Made by a program: the position numbers and the translations under genes | Shown here: positions 24,496 through 32,600 of the stretch, piece after piece | How positions within the stretch are numbered: position 1 is the first letter of the stretch | Layout: every line of letters starts with the position of its first letter | Assembly (NCBI RefSeq): GCF_001752365.1 | Contig: NZ_MEIY01000001.1 | Span: forward strand, 1,189,044 to 1,253,043 | DNA from: Marinobacter sp. X15-166B | GTDB taxonomy: Bacteria; Pseudomonadota; Gammaproteobacteria; Pseudomonadales; Oleiphilaceae | Direction of reading: 5' to 3' | Length of the DNA stretch: 64,000 nucleotides | The notes under the pieces: generated by a model | Database searches by the model: none | Seen by the model: only the letters and a program-made list of their open reading frames with translations | Told to the model about the DNA's origin: nothing

Positions 24496-24520
24496 GCTAT
24501 TGGGGTGTACGCCGTATCAA

Positions 24521-24559
24521 CCACTTAAAAAGCAAACTGCGTACTTGCTTTTTAAGTGG
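24521..24559. terminator. long perfect hairpin, bidirectional terminator candidate
   Basis: CCACTTAAAAAGCAA and TTGCTTTTTAAGTGG form a perfect 15-bp stem with a 9-base loop between the convergent ychJ and Gate permease genes. Its A/T tracts give either transcript a U-rich arm. Confidence 0.65.
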
Positions 24560-24590
24560 CGTCATATCTACGGCAATGCCCTCATGTCAT

Positions 24591-25697
24591 TCAAACCAAA
24601 AAGGGGGTTAAGAAAAACGCAATGATGAACGCTGTAACCAGCCTCATGCAGATACCCAGTACCGCTGCACCCATGGCTTCGCGCTCGTTAAGATCTGAGC
24701 ACTCTGCCCACACCACGGGTATTTGACCAAAAACAGCGGATAGGGGAAGCCCTGATGACGCAAGTACAAACGAACCTATGACGAGGGCGGGATCCAGGTC
24801 TGCCGCGATTTCCTGCAGTGTTCCCATAGCAAGAGTGGGGCTTACCAGGATGGAGAGCACGCCGGTCTCGGGGTGAATGTTCAACAACAACATGGCTTCA
24901 CCCAAGAACGCCTCTACCGGCTTCCAGACGCCGATATAGTCCAGTGTTCCAATAACGGCAAAGACCAGTGCGACCGCCGGAATCAGAATGAGCAGCAACA
25001 GCTCTACCCCTTCCCGAGCGGCGCCGAACAGCATGGGCATGAACTCAGTTGTCGGAGTGAACCTGGGCAGCTTGCCAAGCTCGACTGTTTTGACTTTTCT
25101 GAACAGCAGTTTGGACAAGATCAGCGGTGAAACAAATAGCGGGACAAATACGGCCACTATAACGACTGCGAACACATTCACGCCAGCAAAGGTCAGCGCC
25201 ATCAGGCCAAGCATAAAGGTAGAAAACGACTGCTGTGATTGCACCATGGTTGCCACAGCGATTTTTTGCTCATCTTTGGTCGCATTGGCCTTTTTCAGGA
25301 TGGGCCCCGCAATCCTCCCAGCCGCATTGATATCGCCAAATATATTATAAATACTGGGTATTATAACGGCGGGGTTGACCCGGATCAGCTTCATCGCCGG
25401 AACGAATATCCTTACGAGAGCATCCGTAAAGCCCAGTCGCTCAAGTAATCGCCCTACAATAACGCTGGCAATAATGGCAGTCCCAACGACGCCTGTTAAG
25501 AACACATCTACAACAACCGGGCGTACCGTGCTCAATATAGCATTAAACAAACCTGACAAACTTGTGGGCGAGATCAATAAAAACAGCATACAGACTGCGA
25601 GGAGAGACATGCCTACGTATTCGATTTTATCCCACTTTCTCTTGGTCAGAGGCATAGCGGGCTGTTTCGGCGTTTCGAGTGGTAGTTCTTGGCTCAT
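24591..25697 (-). CDS. nucleoside-recognition (Gate) domain membrane protein
   Basis: A 368-residue membrane protein of the Gate/nucleoside-recognition family, with about nine helices and two Gate repeats: VVDVFLTGVVGTAIIASVIVG onward with the FGDINAAGRIAG loop, and the second half with SGLPLSAVFGQIPVVWAE. Such proteins resemble parts of concentrative nucleoside and spore-maturation carriers, with substrates seldom known. It is the last gene of the DUF2294, Nif3-like, Gate unit whose promoter carries the TGGTATACCA operator. Substrate import for the neighbouring catabolic genes is an inference. Confidence 0.75.
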   Translation of the reverse strand: MSQELPLETPKQPAMPLTKRKWDKIEYVGMSLLAVCMLFLLISPTSLSGLFNAILSTVRPVVVDVFLTGVVGTAIIASVIVGRLLERLGFTDALVRIFVPAMKLIRVNPAVIIPSIYNIFGDINAAGRIAGPILKKANATKDEQKIAVATMVQSQQSFSTFMLGLMALTFAGVNVFAVVIVAVFVPLFVSPLILSKLLFRKVKTVELGKLPRFTPTTEFMPMLFGAAREGVELLLLILIPAVALVFAVIGTLDYIGVWKPVEAFLGEAMLLLNIHPETGVLSILVSPTLAMGTLQEIAADLDPALVIGSFVLASSGLPLSAVFGQIPVVWAECSDLNEREAMGAAVLGICMRLVTAFIIAFFLTPFLV

Positions 25698-25741
25698 TGC
25701 AAGACCCTCATTATATTTATATTTATATTTGTATTTATTTA

Positions 25742-26764
25742 TCAGTCTATATCGGTTGCATTTTTGCCTAACAGGTGCGCCTCAGAGATACGCTTGGCGT
25801 AGTCCCGCATGGCATTGTTGCCCACACTCTTTACAGGAGTAGAAGTAACCCGATCCCGGAAGAGCACAACCTCAACGCCTTCCAACAACTCTTCCAAAGC
25901 ATAAGCAAGGGGCAGGCCATTTTCTAAAATTTCCATCACATGGCAATTGCCAACAATAAAGTTGACACCTAAATCCTTTGCAGTTTCGACCAAAGGATGG
26001 CCACTATAGACTCGGCTTATCGATGCAATGACCGTATCGATTTGAGGGTTTTCTCTGACCGCCGTTATGAGATTTTCGGCTGAAAAGCCCGTGTGGGGAA
26101 AGATGTGCAAGACATTCTTTACTTGATCACTGCGATTCCCTATGTGTATGAACCCCTTTGTTTCCAATGTGGTTTCCTGAATTGAGGCGACACCCCGGAT
26201 TCTTTGCTCTTGCTCCAGTAGCTGCCGGTCTTGGTCCAGCGCCATGAATGCGTCAAGCCTGTCCAGAATATCGCCAAGAGTGCTAACCCCTTCAAGGGCT
26301 TTCCCAACAAACATGATATTACCGTGGACGCCACCGTAACTGATGTCGACTCCGGTGATCTTGTGACCATGCAGGAAGGCAATGCCCGGGTGAAGCCCAT
26401 GGAAAGCTTCGTGGCACTCAAGCCCGGCGATATTGTAAAGGTCGAGGTAATTTTTCAGAGTGACCCCCCCACAACTCGCCGCATCTGCCATTGGGTGATG
26501 CGCCACAATGGCGTCTACCCCTGTAGCGCCGGCAAGCTCTATGACCAGTTCGGTCATGGTCATGCACACGGCTATTTTCTTGACTTGTTTTGCAGGACTC
26601 CCGTAAACCAAGCCTGGAATCTCCAGAACCTCTTTTCCGTAGATTCCAGAAGATTTTAGAATCACAAACGGGTGGTCACCGCTTTTCACCTCATCCATGG
26701 ATGAGACTGTGCGGCCCCCCGTGATGATGCCGAGCGCATTTACTATGTCTTCTACCGTCTTCAT
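25742..26764 (-). CDS. Nif3-like dinuclear metal protein
   Basis: A 340-residue protein with the NIF3/YbgI metal-site signature VDAIVAHHPMADAA near residue 90 and additional His residues in the C-terminal half (GVNFIVGNCHVMEIL). Family members bind two metals and have been linked to cyclohydrolase- or amidase-like reactions without a firm general function. The ATG at 26764 with GAGGG upstream is preferred over a TTG six codons earlier. A very strong terminator-like hairpin sits only about 20 bases upstream, so expression may require readthrough. Confidence 0.72.
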   Translation of the reverse strand: MKTVEDIVNALGIITGGRTVSSMDEVKSGDHPFVILKSSGIYGKEVLEIPGLVYGSPAKQVKKIAVCMTMTELVIELAGATGVDAIVAHHPMADAASCGGVTLKNYLDLYNIAGLECHEAFHGLHPGIAFLHGHKITGVDISYGGVHGNIMFVGKALEGVSTLGDILDRLDAFMALDQDRQLLEQEQRIRGVASIQETTLETKGFIHIGNRSDQVKNVLHIFPHTGFSAENLITAVRENPQIDTVIASISRVYSGHPLVETAKDLGVNFIVGNCHVMEILENGLPLAYALEELLEGVEVVLFRDRVTSTPVKSVGNNAMRDYAKRISEAHLLGKNATDID

Positions 26765-26782
26765 TGGTTTTCCCTCTTCCAA

Positions 26783-26838
26783 AAAAAAACCGTCAGCACA
26801 ACCCCGGGCGTTAACCCTGGATTGAGCTGACGGTTTTT
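26783..26838 (-). terminator. long terminator or attenuator hairpin before the Nif3-like gene
   Basis: AAAAACCGTCAGC (26785-26797) pairs with GCTGACGGTTTTT (26826-26838), and inside them CAACCCC-GGG pairs with CCC-GGATTG, so the whole is an almost continuous stem with a six-base loop. On the minus strand it ends in nine T's, a textbook terminator. It works in the plus direction too. The Nif3-like start is just 17 bases further on, leaving no room for a promoter. Confidence 0.85.
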
Positions 26839-27008
26839 ATGCACTTCCACCCCAGTGGTGGGAGTTCAATTGACCAGTCAACTTTTCAGCAATGGCTTAC
26901 TAGCAAGACTTTGACCCAAACTGGAGTCAGCAGCAGCGCGTCGGCCATCCGTTTTCATTTGCTTGGTCAATACAGCCAGACCAAGCTGACAATACTCTTA
27001 AGCGTAGC

Positions 27009-27398
27009 TCACAATTTTGGTGCCAGATACTCTCCCACGTTCTTTTCCAGCAATACCACCGTGCATGACAACTCCGCATTCACATCATAGTCTTTAAATA
27101 TAGCCTTAACATCGAATCTATACTTGTTGGTGAGAACTTCCAACAACTCTTTTTTCAGCCCCTCGACCAAACAATGATTAGCAAGCTCACCAACATGACT
27201 GTCCGTTGCTTTCAAATAGGACAACGAGTGCACTCGCTTGTTGAGCGCAAATATAAGCAGTTTATCTCCGACAATATCTACTCGTTGACGTACAACACCA
27301 TTCCCAAACACTTTGTTATTGATGATATTGTAGTCTTTTATGAGCTCTTGCTTAAAATCCCCAAGAGAGCTCATGTTGTAGTGATGATTTAATTGCAT
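27009..27398 (-). CDS. DUF2294-like protein
   Basis: A 129-residue protein (LGDFKQELIKDYNIINNKVF near the start). The pattern VFGNGVVRQRVDIVGDKLLI, then a helix with GLKKELLEVLTNKYRFDV and a final strand CTVVLLEKN resembles DUF2294, a small alpha/beta family of unknown function. The start is uncertain: ATG 27398, ATG 27374 and a TTG at 27407 are all in frame, with GAGGG near 27410-27420. It is the first gene of the unit driven by the operator at 27452, and is AT-rich compared with the core genes. Confidence 0.5.
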   Translation of the reverse strand: MQLNHHYNMSSLGDFKQELIKDYNIINNKVFGNGVVRQRVDIVGDKLLIFALNKRVHSLSYLKATDSHVGELANHCLVEGLKKELLEVLTNKYRFDVKAIFKDYDVNAELSCTVVLLEKNVGEYLAPKL

Positions 27399-27451
27399 GA
27401 GACTCAAGCAACCCTCAGTCGGCGAAGGTGGTAGATTTTTTATCGTTTTTT

Positions 27452-27463
27452 ATGGTATACCAT
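27452..27463. promoter_or_regulatory. TGGTATACCA operator upstream of DUF2294/Nif3/Gate unit
   Basis: ATGGTATACCAT, a perfect 12-bp palindrome, 54 bases before the DUF2294 start. The same sequence recurs in front of the other units of this region. The remainder of the 27408-27739 interval must hold both divergent promoters. Confidence 0.8.
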
Positions 27464-27739
27464 ACTGAGCTAATTAGTAACACTACCTATCAAGCAGGAG
27501 CAAGTCAACACCGTTTTGATTCTTTTTTGATCACCCAGTTTGAAGGTAATTCTGCCCGCTATATTCCGTGCAAGTCCTTGCAAGGAATACGAAAGTCTGG
27601 GGCGTTGGCCATCAAGATCACCGCCAACAGGGCGATTGCCAGACCTGTATACTTGTTCTGGCAATCGGCCCGGTGACGGGATTTATGGCATGATGTTACG
27701 GCCACCAGCCAGACCACACTCAAACACAACCAGGCCCGC

Positions 27740-28468
27740 ATGATGATTTCTGAAACGACGAATCCACCCTGGACCGATGAAGAGCTATCGCCAATCAGGG
27801 ATAAGGTTTATTTTTATATAAAAGACGCCATTCTTCGAGGCGAATTCAAGGCGGGCGACCGCCTTATTGAGCGCAGCCTTGCACAAACACTGAACATTAG
27901 CCGAACACCGGTTCGGGAAGCCTTGTTCCGGCTCGAATCCCAACGATTCGTCTCAACGGTGCCCAGAAAAGGCGTTGTCGTAAACGAAATTTCGCGAGAC
28001 GAAATTCTGGAGGTTTTCCTGATTCTGTCGTCACTCGAATCTCTGGCGGTTCGGCTGGCGGCACAGAAAATCGATGCACAAACCATTGCAGAGTTTGACC
28101 GTGAGATTGAAACGCTGGAACGCATCCAGCAAAACCCGGAAGAGCTGGGCGAACAAGAGCTGCACCTTGAAGTCAATCTGAGATACAACGATCTGATTGG
28201 CAGAGCATCCAAGAACTTCCGACTGCATGAAATGCTGGTCGACCTGAAGGATTACGTCAGGGCATTTTCCAACATGAGCAAACACACGCCTGGCCGTGCC
28301 TTGGAAGCCCTCAACGAGCACCTGGACATACTGGTTGCAGTTCGTAACGGCCAGGCCGATCTCGCCGAAAGCTACGCCCGCGTACACATCGAAAAAGCAA
28401 AGCGAGCCTACGTGCAGAGCAGTGTGTCCGAGCCGGAGCCTGGGCTAGAAAACGCCTCTGGAGATTGA
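27740..28468 (+). CDS. GntR-family (FCD) transcriptional regulator
   Basis: A 242-residue regulator. The N-terminal winged helix includes GEFKAGDRLIERSLAQTLNI and SRTPVREALFRLESQRFVST, the standard GntR signature. The C-terminal all-helical FCD ligand domain carries likely metal-binding residues (Asp/His in LHLEVNLRYNDLIG and LNEHLDILVAVRNG). It is a good candidate for the protein reading the TGGTATACCA sites, as it is divergent from an operator-bearing unit. Its effector is unknown. No clear ribosome site precedes the paired ATGs at 27740/27743. Confidence 0.88.
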   Translation: MMISETTNPPWTDEELSPIRDKVYFYIKDAILRGEFKAGDRLIERSLAQTLNISRTPVREALFRLESQRFVSTVPRKGVVVNEISRDEILEVFLILSSLESLAVRLAAQKIDAQTIAEFDREIETLERIQQNPEELGEQELHLEVNLRYNDLIGRASKNFRLHEMLVDLKDYVRAFSNMSKHTPGRALEALNEHLDILVAVRNGQADLAESYARVHIEKAKRAYVQSSVSEPEPGLENASGD

Positions 28469-28563
28469 TATGTCTACGGAATTCAGCCGCCTCAAACACG
28501 CTAGCTATTGATTACTCCCAACGCCCCACAGTGTATTGGCCTGAGAGGCGCTGTTTGGTTAGG

Positions 28564-28869
28564 TTAAACCAGAGTGACTGGCCGCAAGCTTACGTCCATC
28601 ACCTCGGACTGGGTCAGGTGCGCGAGTTCCTTTTCAGCGGAGCCCAGGCTGTCGAAGGCTTCGAAAAATTTGACCGGGATGGAGTTGTTGCTGCTCTTGT
28701 CTCCCTCGTCCACGATACTGACACGCGCCTTGTCGGAGTCCACTCGCGCGATACTGAATACCGCCTTCTTTTGATTGTAAAAATAGTACTCGAAGCTTTT
28801 CATTACGGTCAGACCCTCTTCTGGGAAGGCGTTGTACTCGTTGGTCTTGCTCGTCAGGATGATAAACAT
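28564..28869 (-). CDS. small protein of unknown function in the creatininase unit
   Basis: A 101-residue protein: MFIILTSKTNEYNAFPEEG, then KSFEYYFYNQKKAVFSIARV, and a C-terminal helix and strand ending MDVSLRPVTLV. It begins ten bases after the creatininase-family gene ends, with AGAGGA before the ATG at 28869, so the two are cotranscribed. It has no Cys, so it is not a ferredoxin, and there are no membrane helices. It may be a small subunit or effector-like protein for the oxidase system, but this is only context. Confidence 0.65.
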   Translation of the reverse strand: MFIILTSKTNEYNAFPEEGLTVMKSFEYYFYNQKKAVFSIARVDSDKARVSIVDEGDKSSNNSIPVKFFEAFDSLGSAEKELAHLTQSEVMDVSLRPVTLV

Positions 28870-28879
28870 CACAGATCCT

Positions 28880-29635
28880 CTATTGTTGTTTTAAAATTCG
28901 ACGCATGGCTCCAGTTAAACCCTCGAGCGCTTCCTCTACGATGTCTTCGCCCGCCTGCAGGCTCGCTTTTGTAGCGTCACCAATACAGCCATTGCGCGTC
29001 ATTTCATCGTATGCGTAGTAGCCTTGTATCGGTTGCCCTGGTCGCAGACCTTCCCAACGGCCCCCCTCAACGATGTCACCTCTCTCAAGTAGCTCTTTGC
29101 GCACGATGTGCGGTGCCAGATAGAGAGCTTCGGATACTTCCCGCTCACAACTGTGACCGTAAAGTTTCGACGTGACGTGCTTTTTGAAAGCCTCCTTGGC
29201 CGTCGCCGTGGTCTTGGCGTAATAACACTCCACATCCAGCTCCTGGGTCAACGTGGTCGAGGCGACACTGAGCGTTGGCTGGTTCCCACCATGGCCATTC
29301 ATGAACAAGAACTTGTTGATGCCGTGTTGCTTCAGAGAGGTCACCATGTCCCGCAGAAGGTTGATCAGAGTGTCCGGACGCAACGTAATCGTTCCCGGGA
29401 AATTCATATGGTGCGGCGATATGCCCATCGCAATAGTCGGCGCCACAATGACGCTCGGATAAAGCCGTTTTGCCAACTTTTTTGACATGGCCTCTGCCAA
29501 CACCGCATCACAACTCTCGGCCATGTGCGGGCCGTGCTGTTCATGTGCCCCCACCGGGATAATGGCGACCTCTACAGTCTCCAGTGCGTCCTTTACTTCC
29601 GGCCAAGTCATATCCGCCAAGATGTATGCGTTCAT
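28880..29635 (-). CDS. creatininase-family amidohydrolase
   Basis: A 251-residue metal-dependent hydrolase. Family motifs are intact: IIPVGAHEQHGPHMAESCDA supplies Glu, His and Asp ligands, followed by GISPHHMNFPGTITL and the NGHGGNQPTLSVAS loop, with a later Glu in HSCEREVSEALYL. The family includes creatinine amidohydrolase, MftE and FAPy deformylase, all acting on cyclic amides or peptides, so an amide-opening step in the local pathway is likely. The TGGTATACCA operator is 74 bases upstream. Confidence 0.88.
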   Translation of the reverse strand: MNAYILADMTWPEVKDALETVEVAIIPVGAHEQHGPHMAESCDAVLAEAMSKKLAKRLYPSVIVAPTIAMGISPHHMNFPGTITLRPDTLINLLRDMVTSLKQHGINKFLFMNGHGGNQPTLSVASTTLTQELDVECYYAKTTATAKEAFKKHVTSKLYGHSCEREVSEALYLAPHIVRKELLERGDIVEGGRWEGLRPGQPIQGYYAYDEMTRNGCIGDATKASLQAGEDIVEEALEGLTGAMRRILKQQ

Positions 29636-29708
29636 TGTTATTACCTATTCTGGCTGCGGTTTAAATCGCCCAAAACGCTCGGGCCCAAGTTCAATTCCAC
29701 CACCTCGC

Positions 29709-29720
29709 ATGGTATACCAT
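29709..29720. promoter_or_regulatory. TGGTATACCA operator of the creatininase unit
   Basis: Perfect palindrome ATGGTATACCAT upstream of the creatininase-family start. Apart from this and the two sites further right, 29636-30150 shows no gene. Confidence 0.8.
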
Positions 29721-29998
29721 AGTTTAAAAATACTGCAATCACCACTGTTCAGCTTAACCTGCATCCCGACAACCCAAATCAACTCAAAGTGAGCAGTTGC
29801 GGCGCCCAAAAACAGGTACACCACCCTCCCCGACAATCGCGACAATTACCCTATTATCAACACGTTAAATTATTATCAAGCTCGATTTCATGGCGCCAGC
29901 CAAATCGGACGCGTTGGACTGATCCGCCCACTCAAGCCACGCTCCTTCCGATCGGTACCGCCCACCCTTCTGATCGGGAACTCACCATATCGCGCAAC

Positions 29999-30054
29999 AA
30001 GGTATACCAAATGCCGAAAATTGCTTGACGCCACTTTACACCCTGCCTTATGGT
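29999..30054 (+). promoter_or_regulatory. operator half plus sigma70-like promoter of ferredoxin gene
   Basis: AGGTATACCAAATGCC, with the palindromic core GGTATACC at 30001-30008, then TTGACG (30025-30030) and TATGGT (30049-30054) 18 bases apart. The same arrangement of operator, -35 and -10 recurs with high identity at 38667-38721. Confidence 0.7.
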
Positions 30055-30105
30055 TAGGGTTGTCTTAACGGGCCTTGTTTGGATAGCCAACACATCATAC
30101 AGGCG

Positions 30106-30115
30106 TGGTATACCA
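30106..30115. promoter_or_regulatory. second TGGTATACCA operator before the ferredoxin gene
   Basis: Perfect TGGTATACCA 36 bases before the ferredoxin start, downstream of the promoter above; a second site here could allow cooperative or looping repression. Confidence 0.8.
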
Positions 30116-30150
30116 AGCCTATGCCATTTAAAATAATAATCAGGTGACAT

Positions 30151-30441
30151 ATGCCAGTTATTAAGATTCATAAGAATGGTGAAGCACACGAAGGGGAGAT
30201 TCCCGATAACTCGAACATGGTTGTCAGAGCCGGTATTCGCCAGTTTCCCTACCCCCACCTCACTTACGGGTGCGGCATGGGCAAGTGCGCGAAATGCATG
30301 TGCAAGATCATCACTGGCGAAACCAGCCTGCCGGAGCCAAACTGGAAAGAAAAGAAAATACTGGGATCGAAACTCGAACAGGGGTACAGACTCGCGTGCC
30401 AGCTGTGGATCAGCGCCGACTTGGAGCTTTCTCAGGCTTGA
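30151..30441 (+). CDS. [2Fe-2S] ferredoxin
   Basis: A 96-residue ferredoxin with Cys41, Cys46, Cys49 (CGMGKCAKC) and Cys83 (RLACQLW), the plant/adrenodoxin-type C-x4-C-x2-C...C cluster set. It probably carries electrons to the local di-iron oxidase or another oxygenase. It is alone on this strand, under its own doubly-operated promoter. It differs strongly from the second ferredoxin at 30719-31006, so it is not a recent duplicate. Confidence 0.9.
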   Translation: MPVIKIHKNGEAHEGEIPDNSNMVVRAGIRQFPYPHLTYGCGMGKCAKCMCKIITGETSLPEPNWKEKKILGSKLEQGYRLACQLWISADLELSQA

Positions 30442-30718
30442 GGCTCCGCGCTTTCCGCTGAAGTGATCCGGCGTTTCAAAATCAGAGGGACCTTCCAACT
30501 CACCAGGCGCGAGGCCAGGACAACCACGCGCCGGGTGCTTACGGCCGATGTTAAAATATCAGGCAATTCGGCGGCAATATCTACCCCACCAATGGTTCTG
30601 GAATTAAAAACACCTTAACGGACGCCACGGGCACACCCTTCTAACGAGAGTAAGCCCATGGATCCGTGAAGGTGTTCGTCTCCTATTCAGCACCGCACAC
30701 TCGTTACAGCGTGACTTG
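30442..30718. other. intergenic region between the two ferredoxin genes
   Basis: About 280 bases between convergent genes. No gene or clear terminator hairpin seen. Confidence 0.4.
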
Positions 30719-31006
30719 TCAGGTTACTTCCCAGGATACCTCCACATCGCCCAGCACAAAGGTCTGACAACCTAACCGGTAGCCGTCCTCAAGCTCCTCG
30801 GCACTCAGGAGAGTCCGCTCCTTCTTTTTCACCGGGTCGGTGTTCTCCAGCCCTTTTTCAATGAGGCACTTGCAGGTGCCGCAATTACCGCCACCACACT
30901 TGAACGGTAGACCGCACTGCTCCCTCAGCGAAACCCGCAGCAGGTTAGAGTTTTCAGCCACGGAGACTGTCTTTCTGTCGTTAGTTACAAACACGATATT
31001 GATCAT
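30719..31006 (-). CDS. [2Fe-2S] ferredoxin
   Basis: A 95-residue ferredoxin with Cys37, Cys42, Cys45 (CGGGNCGTC) and Cys80 (RLGCQTF). It is the last gene of the HDO operon, 11 bases downstream of the FAD/[2Fe-2S] reductase, and is likely its electron acceptor or the carrier to the oxidase. Cluster type is clear; the physiological partner is inferred from position. Confidence 0.9.
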   Translation of the reverse strand: MINIVFVTNDRKTVSVAENSNLLRVSLREQCGLPFKCGGGNCGTCKCLIEKGLENTDPVKKKERTLLSAEELEDGYRLGCQTFVLGDVEVSWEVT

Positions 31007-31017
31007 AAAATACCAAC

Positions 31018-32028
31018 CTATGCTGCCGCTATCTCATGAGTAAAGTTGAAGCTGTCCGAGAAAATCCGATCCACAGGCAGTCCCCGCTTGATGAAGGCAT
31101 TTTTCGCCGATTCGATCATCGGTGGCGGCCCACACAGATAAGCATCGAAGCGCGAGAAGTCACTGATGTCCTCACAGATCGCTGTGTGCACGTACCCTTT
31201 GCGACCTGCCCAGTCCGATTCTGGCTGGGACAGGACCGGTACATAATGAAAGCCCTGAAATCCTTGTCCCAGCTCTCGCAACGCACTGTCCATGTACAAG
31301 TCGTGCTGGCCACGAACGCCCCAGTAAAACGCGATTTCCGGCACATCCTCGCGTTCGCGCAGCGACTCGATGATCGCCTTGATCGGCGCAAGTCCCGTGC
31401 CTCCCGCCACCAATAGCAAGGGACGGCGCTCCTCAGATTGGTACCTGAATTCGCCCAGAGGCAACTCCACATCCAGCGCGTCACCCACCCGGTAGTGGTC
31501 ATACAGGCGCTCGGTAAAACGCCCCCCCGGGACACGCCGGATGTGCAGATCGAACAGGTCACCGCTCGGGGGCGATGCCATGGAGAAACTGCGGGGCGTG
31601 CCGTCTTCAAGCATAATGTTCAGATATTGACCGGGGTGAAAGCGGACGTCTTGCGCTGAGGGTATACGCAACACCAGGTGTGTCACGTCGTGAGATAACT
31701 GGTCCAAGCCCTCGATTCTCGCAGTGTGGTATTCCGGTGGTATGTAATCGGCGGCCCGTACCGTGGCACTGATGGTCAGATCCGACATCGGTTGCGCCTG
31801 ACAGGCCAGTGCATACCCCTGGGCGGCCTCCTCTTCGCTCAGGCCAAACGGCTGCTCTTCGTATTCAACCTTCCCTTCCAGCAGTCTGACTCTGCAGGTC
31901 CCACAGCCACCGAAGCGGCAATCGTGGGCCAATGACACTCCCGCCCGCTCGGCCCCATCCAACAAGGCTTCACCCGGGGCTACCTCAAAGCAGTCCGACG
32001 TTTCTGTTACTGTTATTTTATAGGTCAT
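31018..32028 (-). CDS. [2Fe-2S]/FAD/NAD(P)H oxidoreductase (oxygenase reductase component)
   Basis: A 336-residue electron-transfer protein. The N-terminal ferredoxin domain has Cys37, Cys42, Cys45 and Cys76. The FAD domain has RSFSMASPP (about 155), and the NAD(P)H domain has VAGGTGLAPIKAII and YLCGPPPMIESAKN. This layout is shared with reductases of ring-hydroxylating and soluble di-iron monooxygenases (BenC/XylA/AscD type). GGAGG precedes the ATG at 32028; a longer in-frame start upstream has no ribosome site. It should feed electrons from NAD(P)H to the HDO via ferredoxin. Confidence 0.92.
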   Translation of the reverse strand: MTYKITVTETSDCFEVAPGEALLDGAERAGVSLAHDCRFGGCGTCRVRLLEGKVEYEEQPFGLSEEEAAQGYALACQAQPMSDLTISATVRAADYIPPEYHTARIEGLDQLSHDVTHLVLRIPSAQDVRFHPGQYLNIMLEDGTPRSFSMASPPSGDLFDLHIRRVPGGRFTERLYDHYRVGDALDVELPLGEFRYQSEERRPLLLVAGGTGLAPIKAIIESLREREDVPEIAFYWGVRGQHDLYMDSALRELGQGFQGFHYVPVLSQPESDWAGRKGYVHTAICEDISDFSRFDAYLCGPPPMIESAKNAFIKRGLPVDRIFSDSFNFTHEIAAA

Positions 32029-32099
32029 AGCTGCCTCCGATGATGTCTCATCTTGTCTCGTCGACCGGACCGGCCGGCATAGAGCCGGCCGTCGTGACA

Positions 32100-32579
32100 T
32101 TATTTCTTGATATCCGCTGCCACCATCACCTCGTGGCCTTGCTCAACGAGAACATCACTCAATGCCTGCAGTGCGGCCAACCCGGCCGTGGTGTCTTGTT
32201 CACCATTGCCGCCACTCAGGCCCACGCCGCCAACCACTTCTCCGTCGACCACGATGGGAAACCCACCAACAAACGCAGCAAACTTGCCTTCAAAGCTCCA
32301 CTGAATACCGAAAGCTTCGTTCCCGGGCAGGCCAGGACCGTTTGGCGCGGTGTTGAACAGGTGCGTGGAGCGTTTGTGGCCCGCGGCGGTGAACGCCTTG
32401 TTCCAGGCGATTTGCGGGCCCGTAATGCGAGCGCCATCCATGCGCTCCAGGGCCATTGGGTAACCGCCTTCATCACAGATACAGATGGATTCCAGGACGC
32501 CGATTTCCTCAGATTTTTTCTTGGCGGCTTCGACCATCAGTTTTGCTTCGGACAACTCAAGACGATAAAAAGATTTCAT
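32100..32579 (-). CDS. HbpS/GlcG-family protein
   Basis: A 159-residue protein of the haem-binding HbpS / GlcG / PduO-C family: LSEAKLMVEAAKKKSEEIGV, the central ALERMDGA segment and FVGGFPIVVDGEVVGGVGLS-type glycine-rich strand near the C-terminus. Members bind haem or corrinoid or act as stabilising partners in catabolic operons. It sits between the aldehyde dehydrogenase and reductase genes on the same strand. No signal peptide, so cytoplasmic. Confidence 0.85.
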   Translation of the reverse strand: MKSFYRLELSEAKLMVEAAKKKSEEIGVLESICICDEGGYPMALERMDGARITGPQIAWNKAFTAAGHKRSTHLFNTAPNGPGLPGNEAFGIQWSFEGKFAAFVGGFPIVVDGEVVGGVGLSGGNGEQDTTAGLAALQALSDVLVEQGHEVMVAADIKK

Positions 32580-32600
32580 AATAGACTCCAGAACCGCTAC

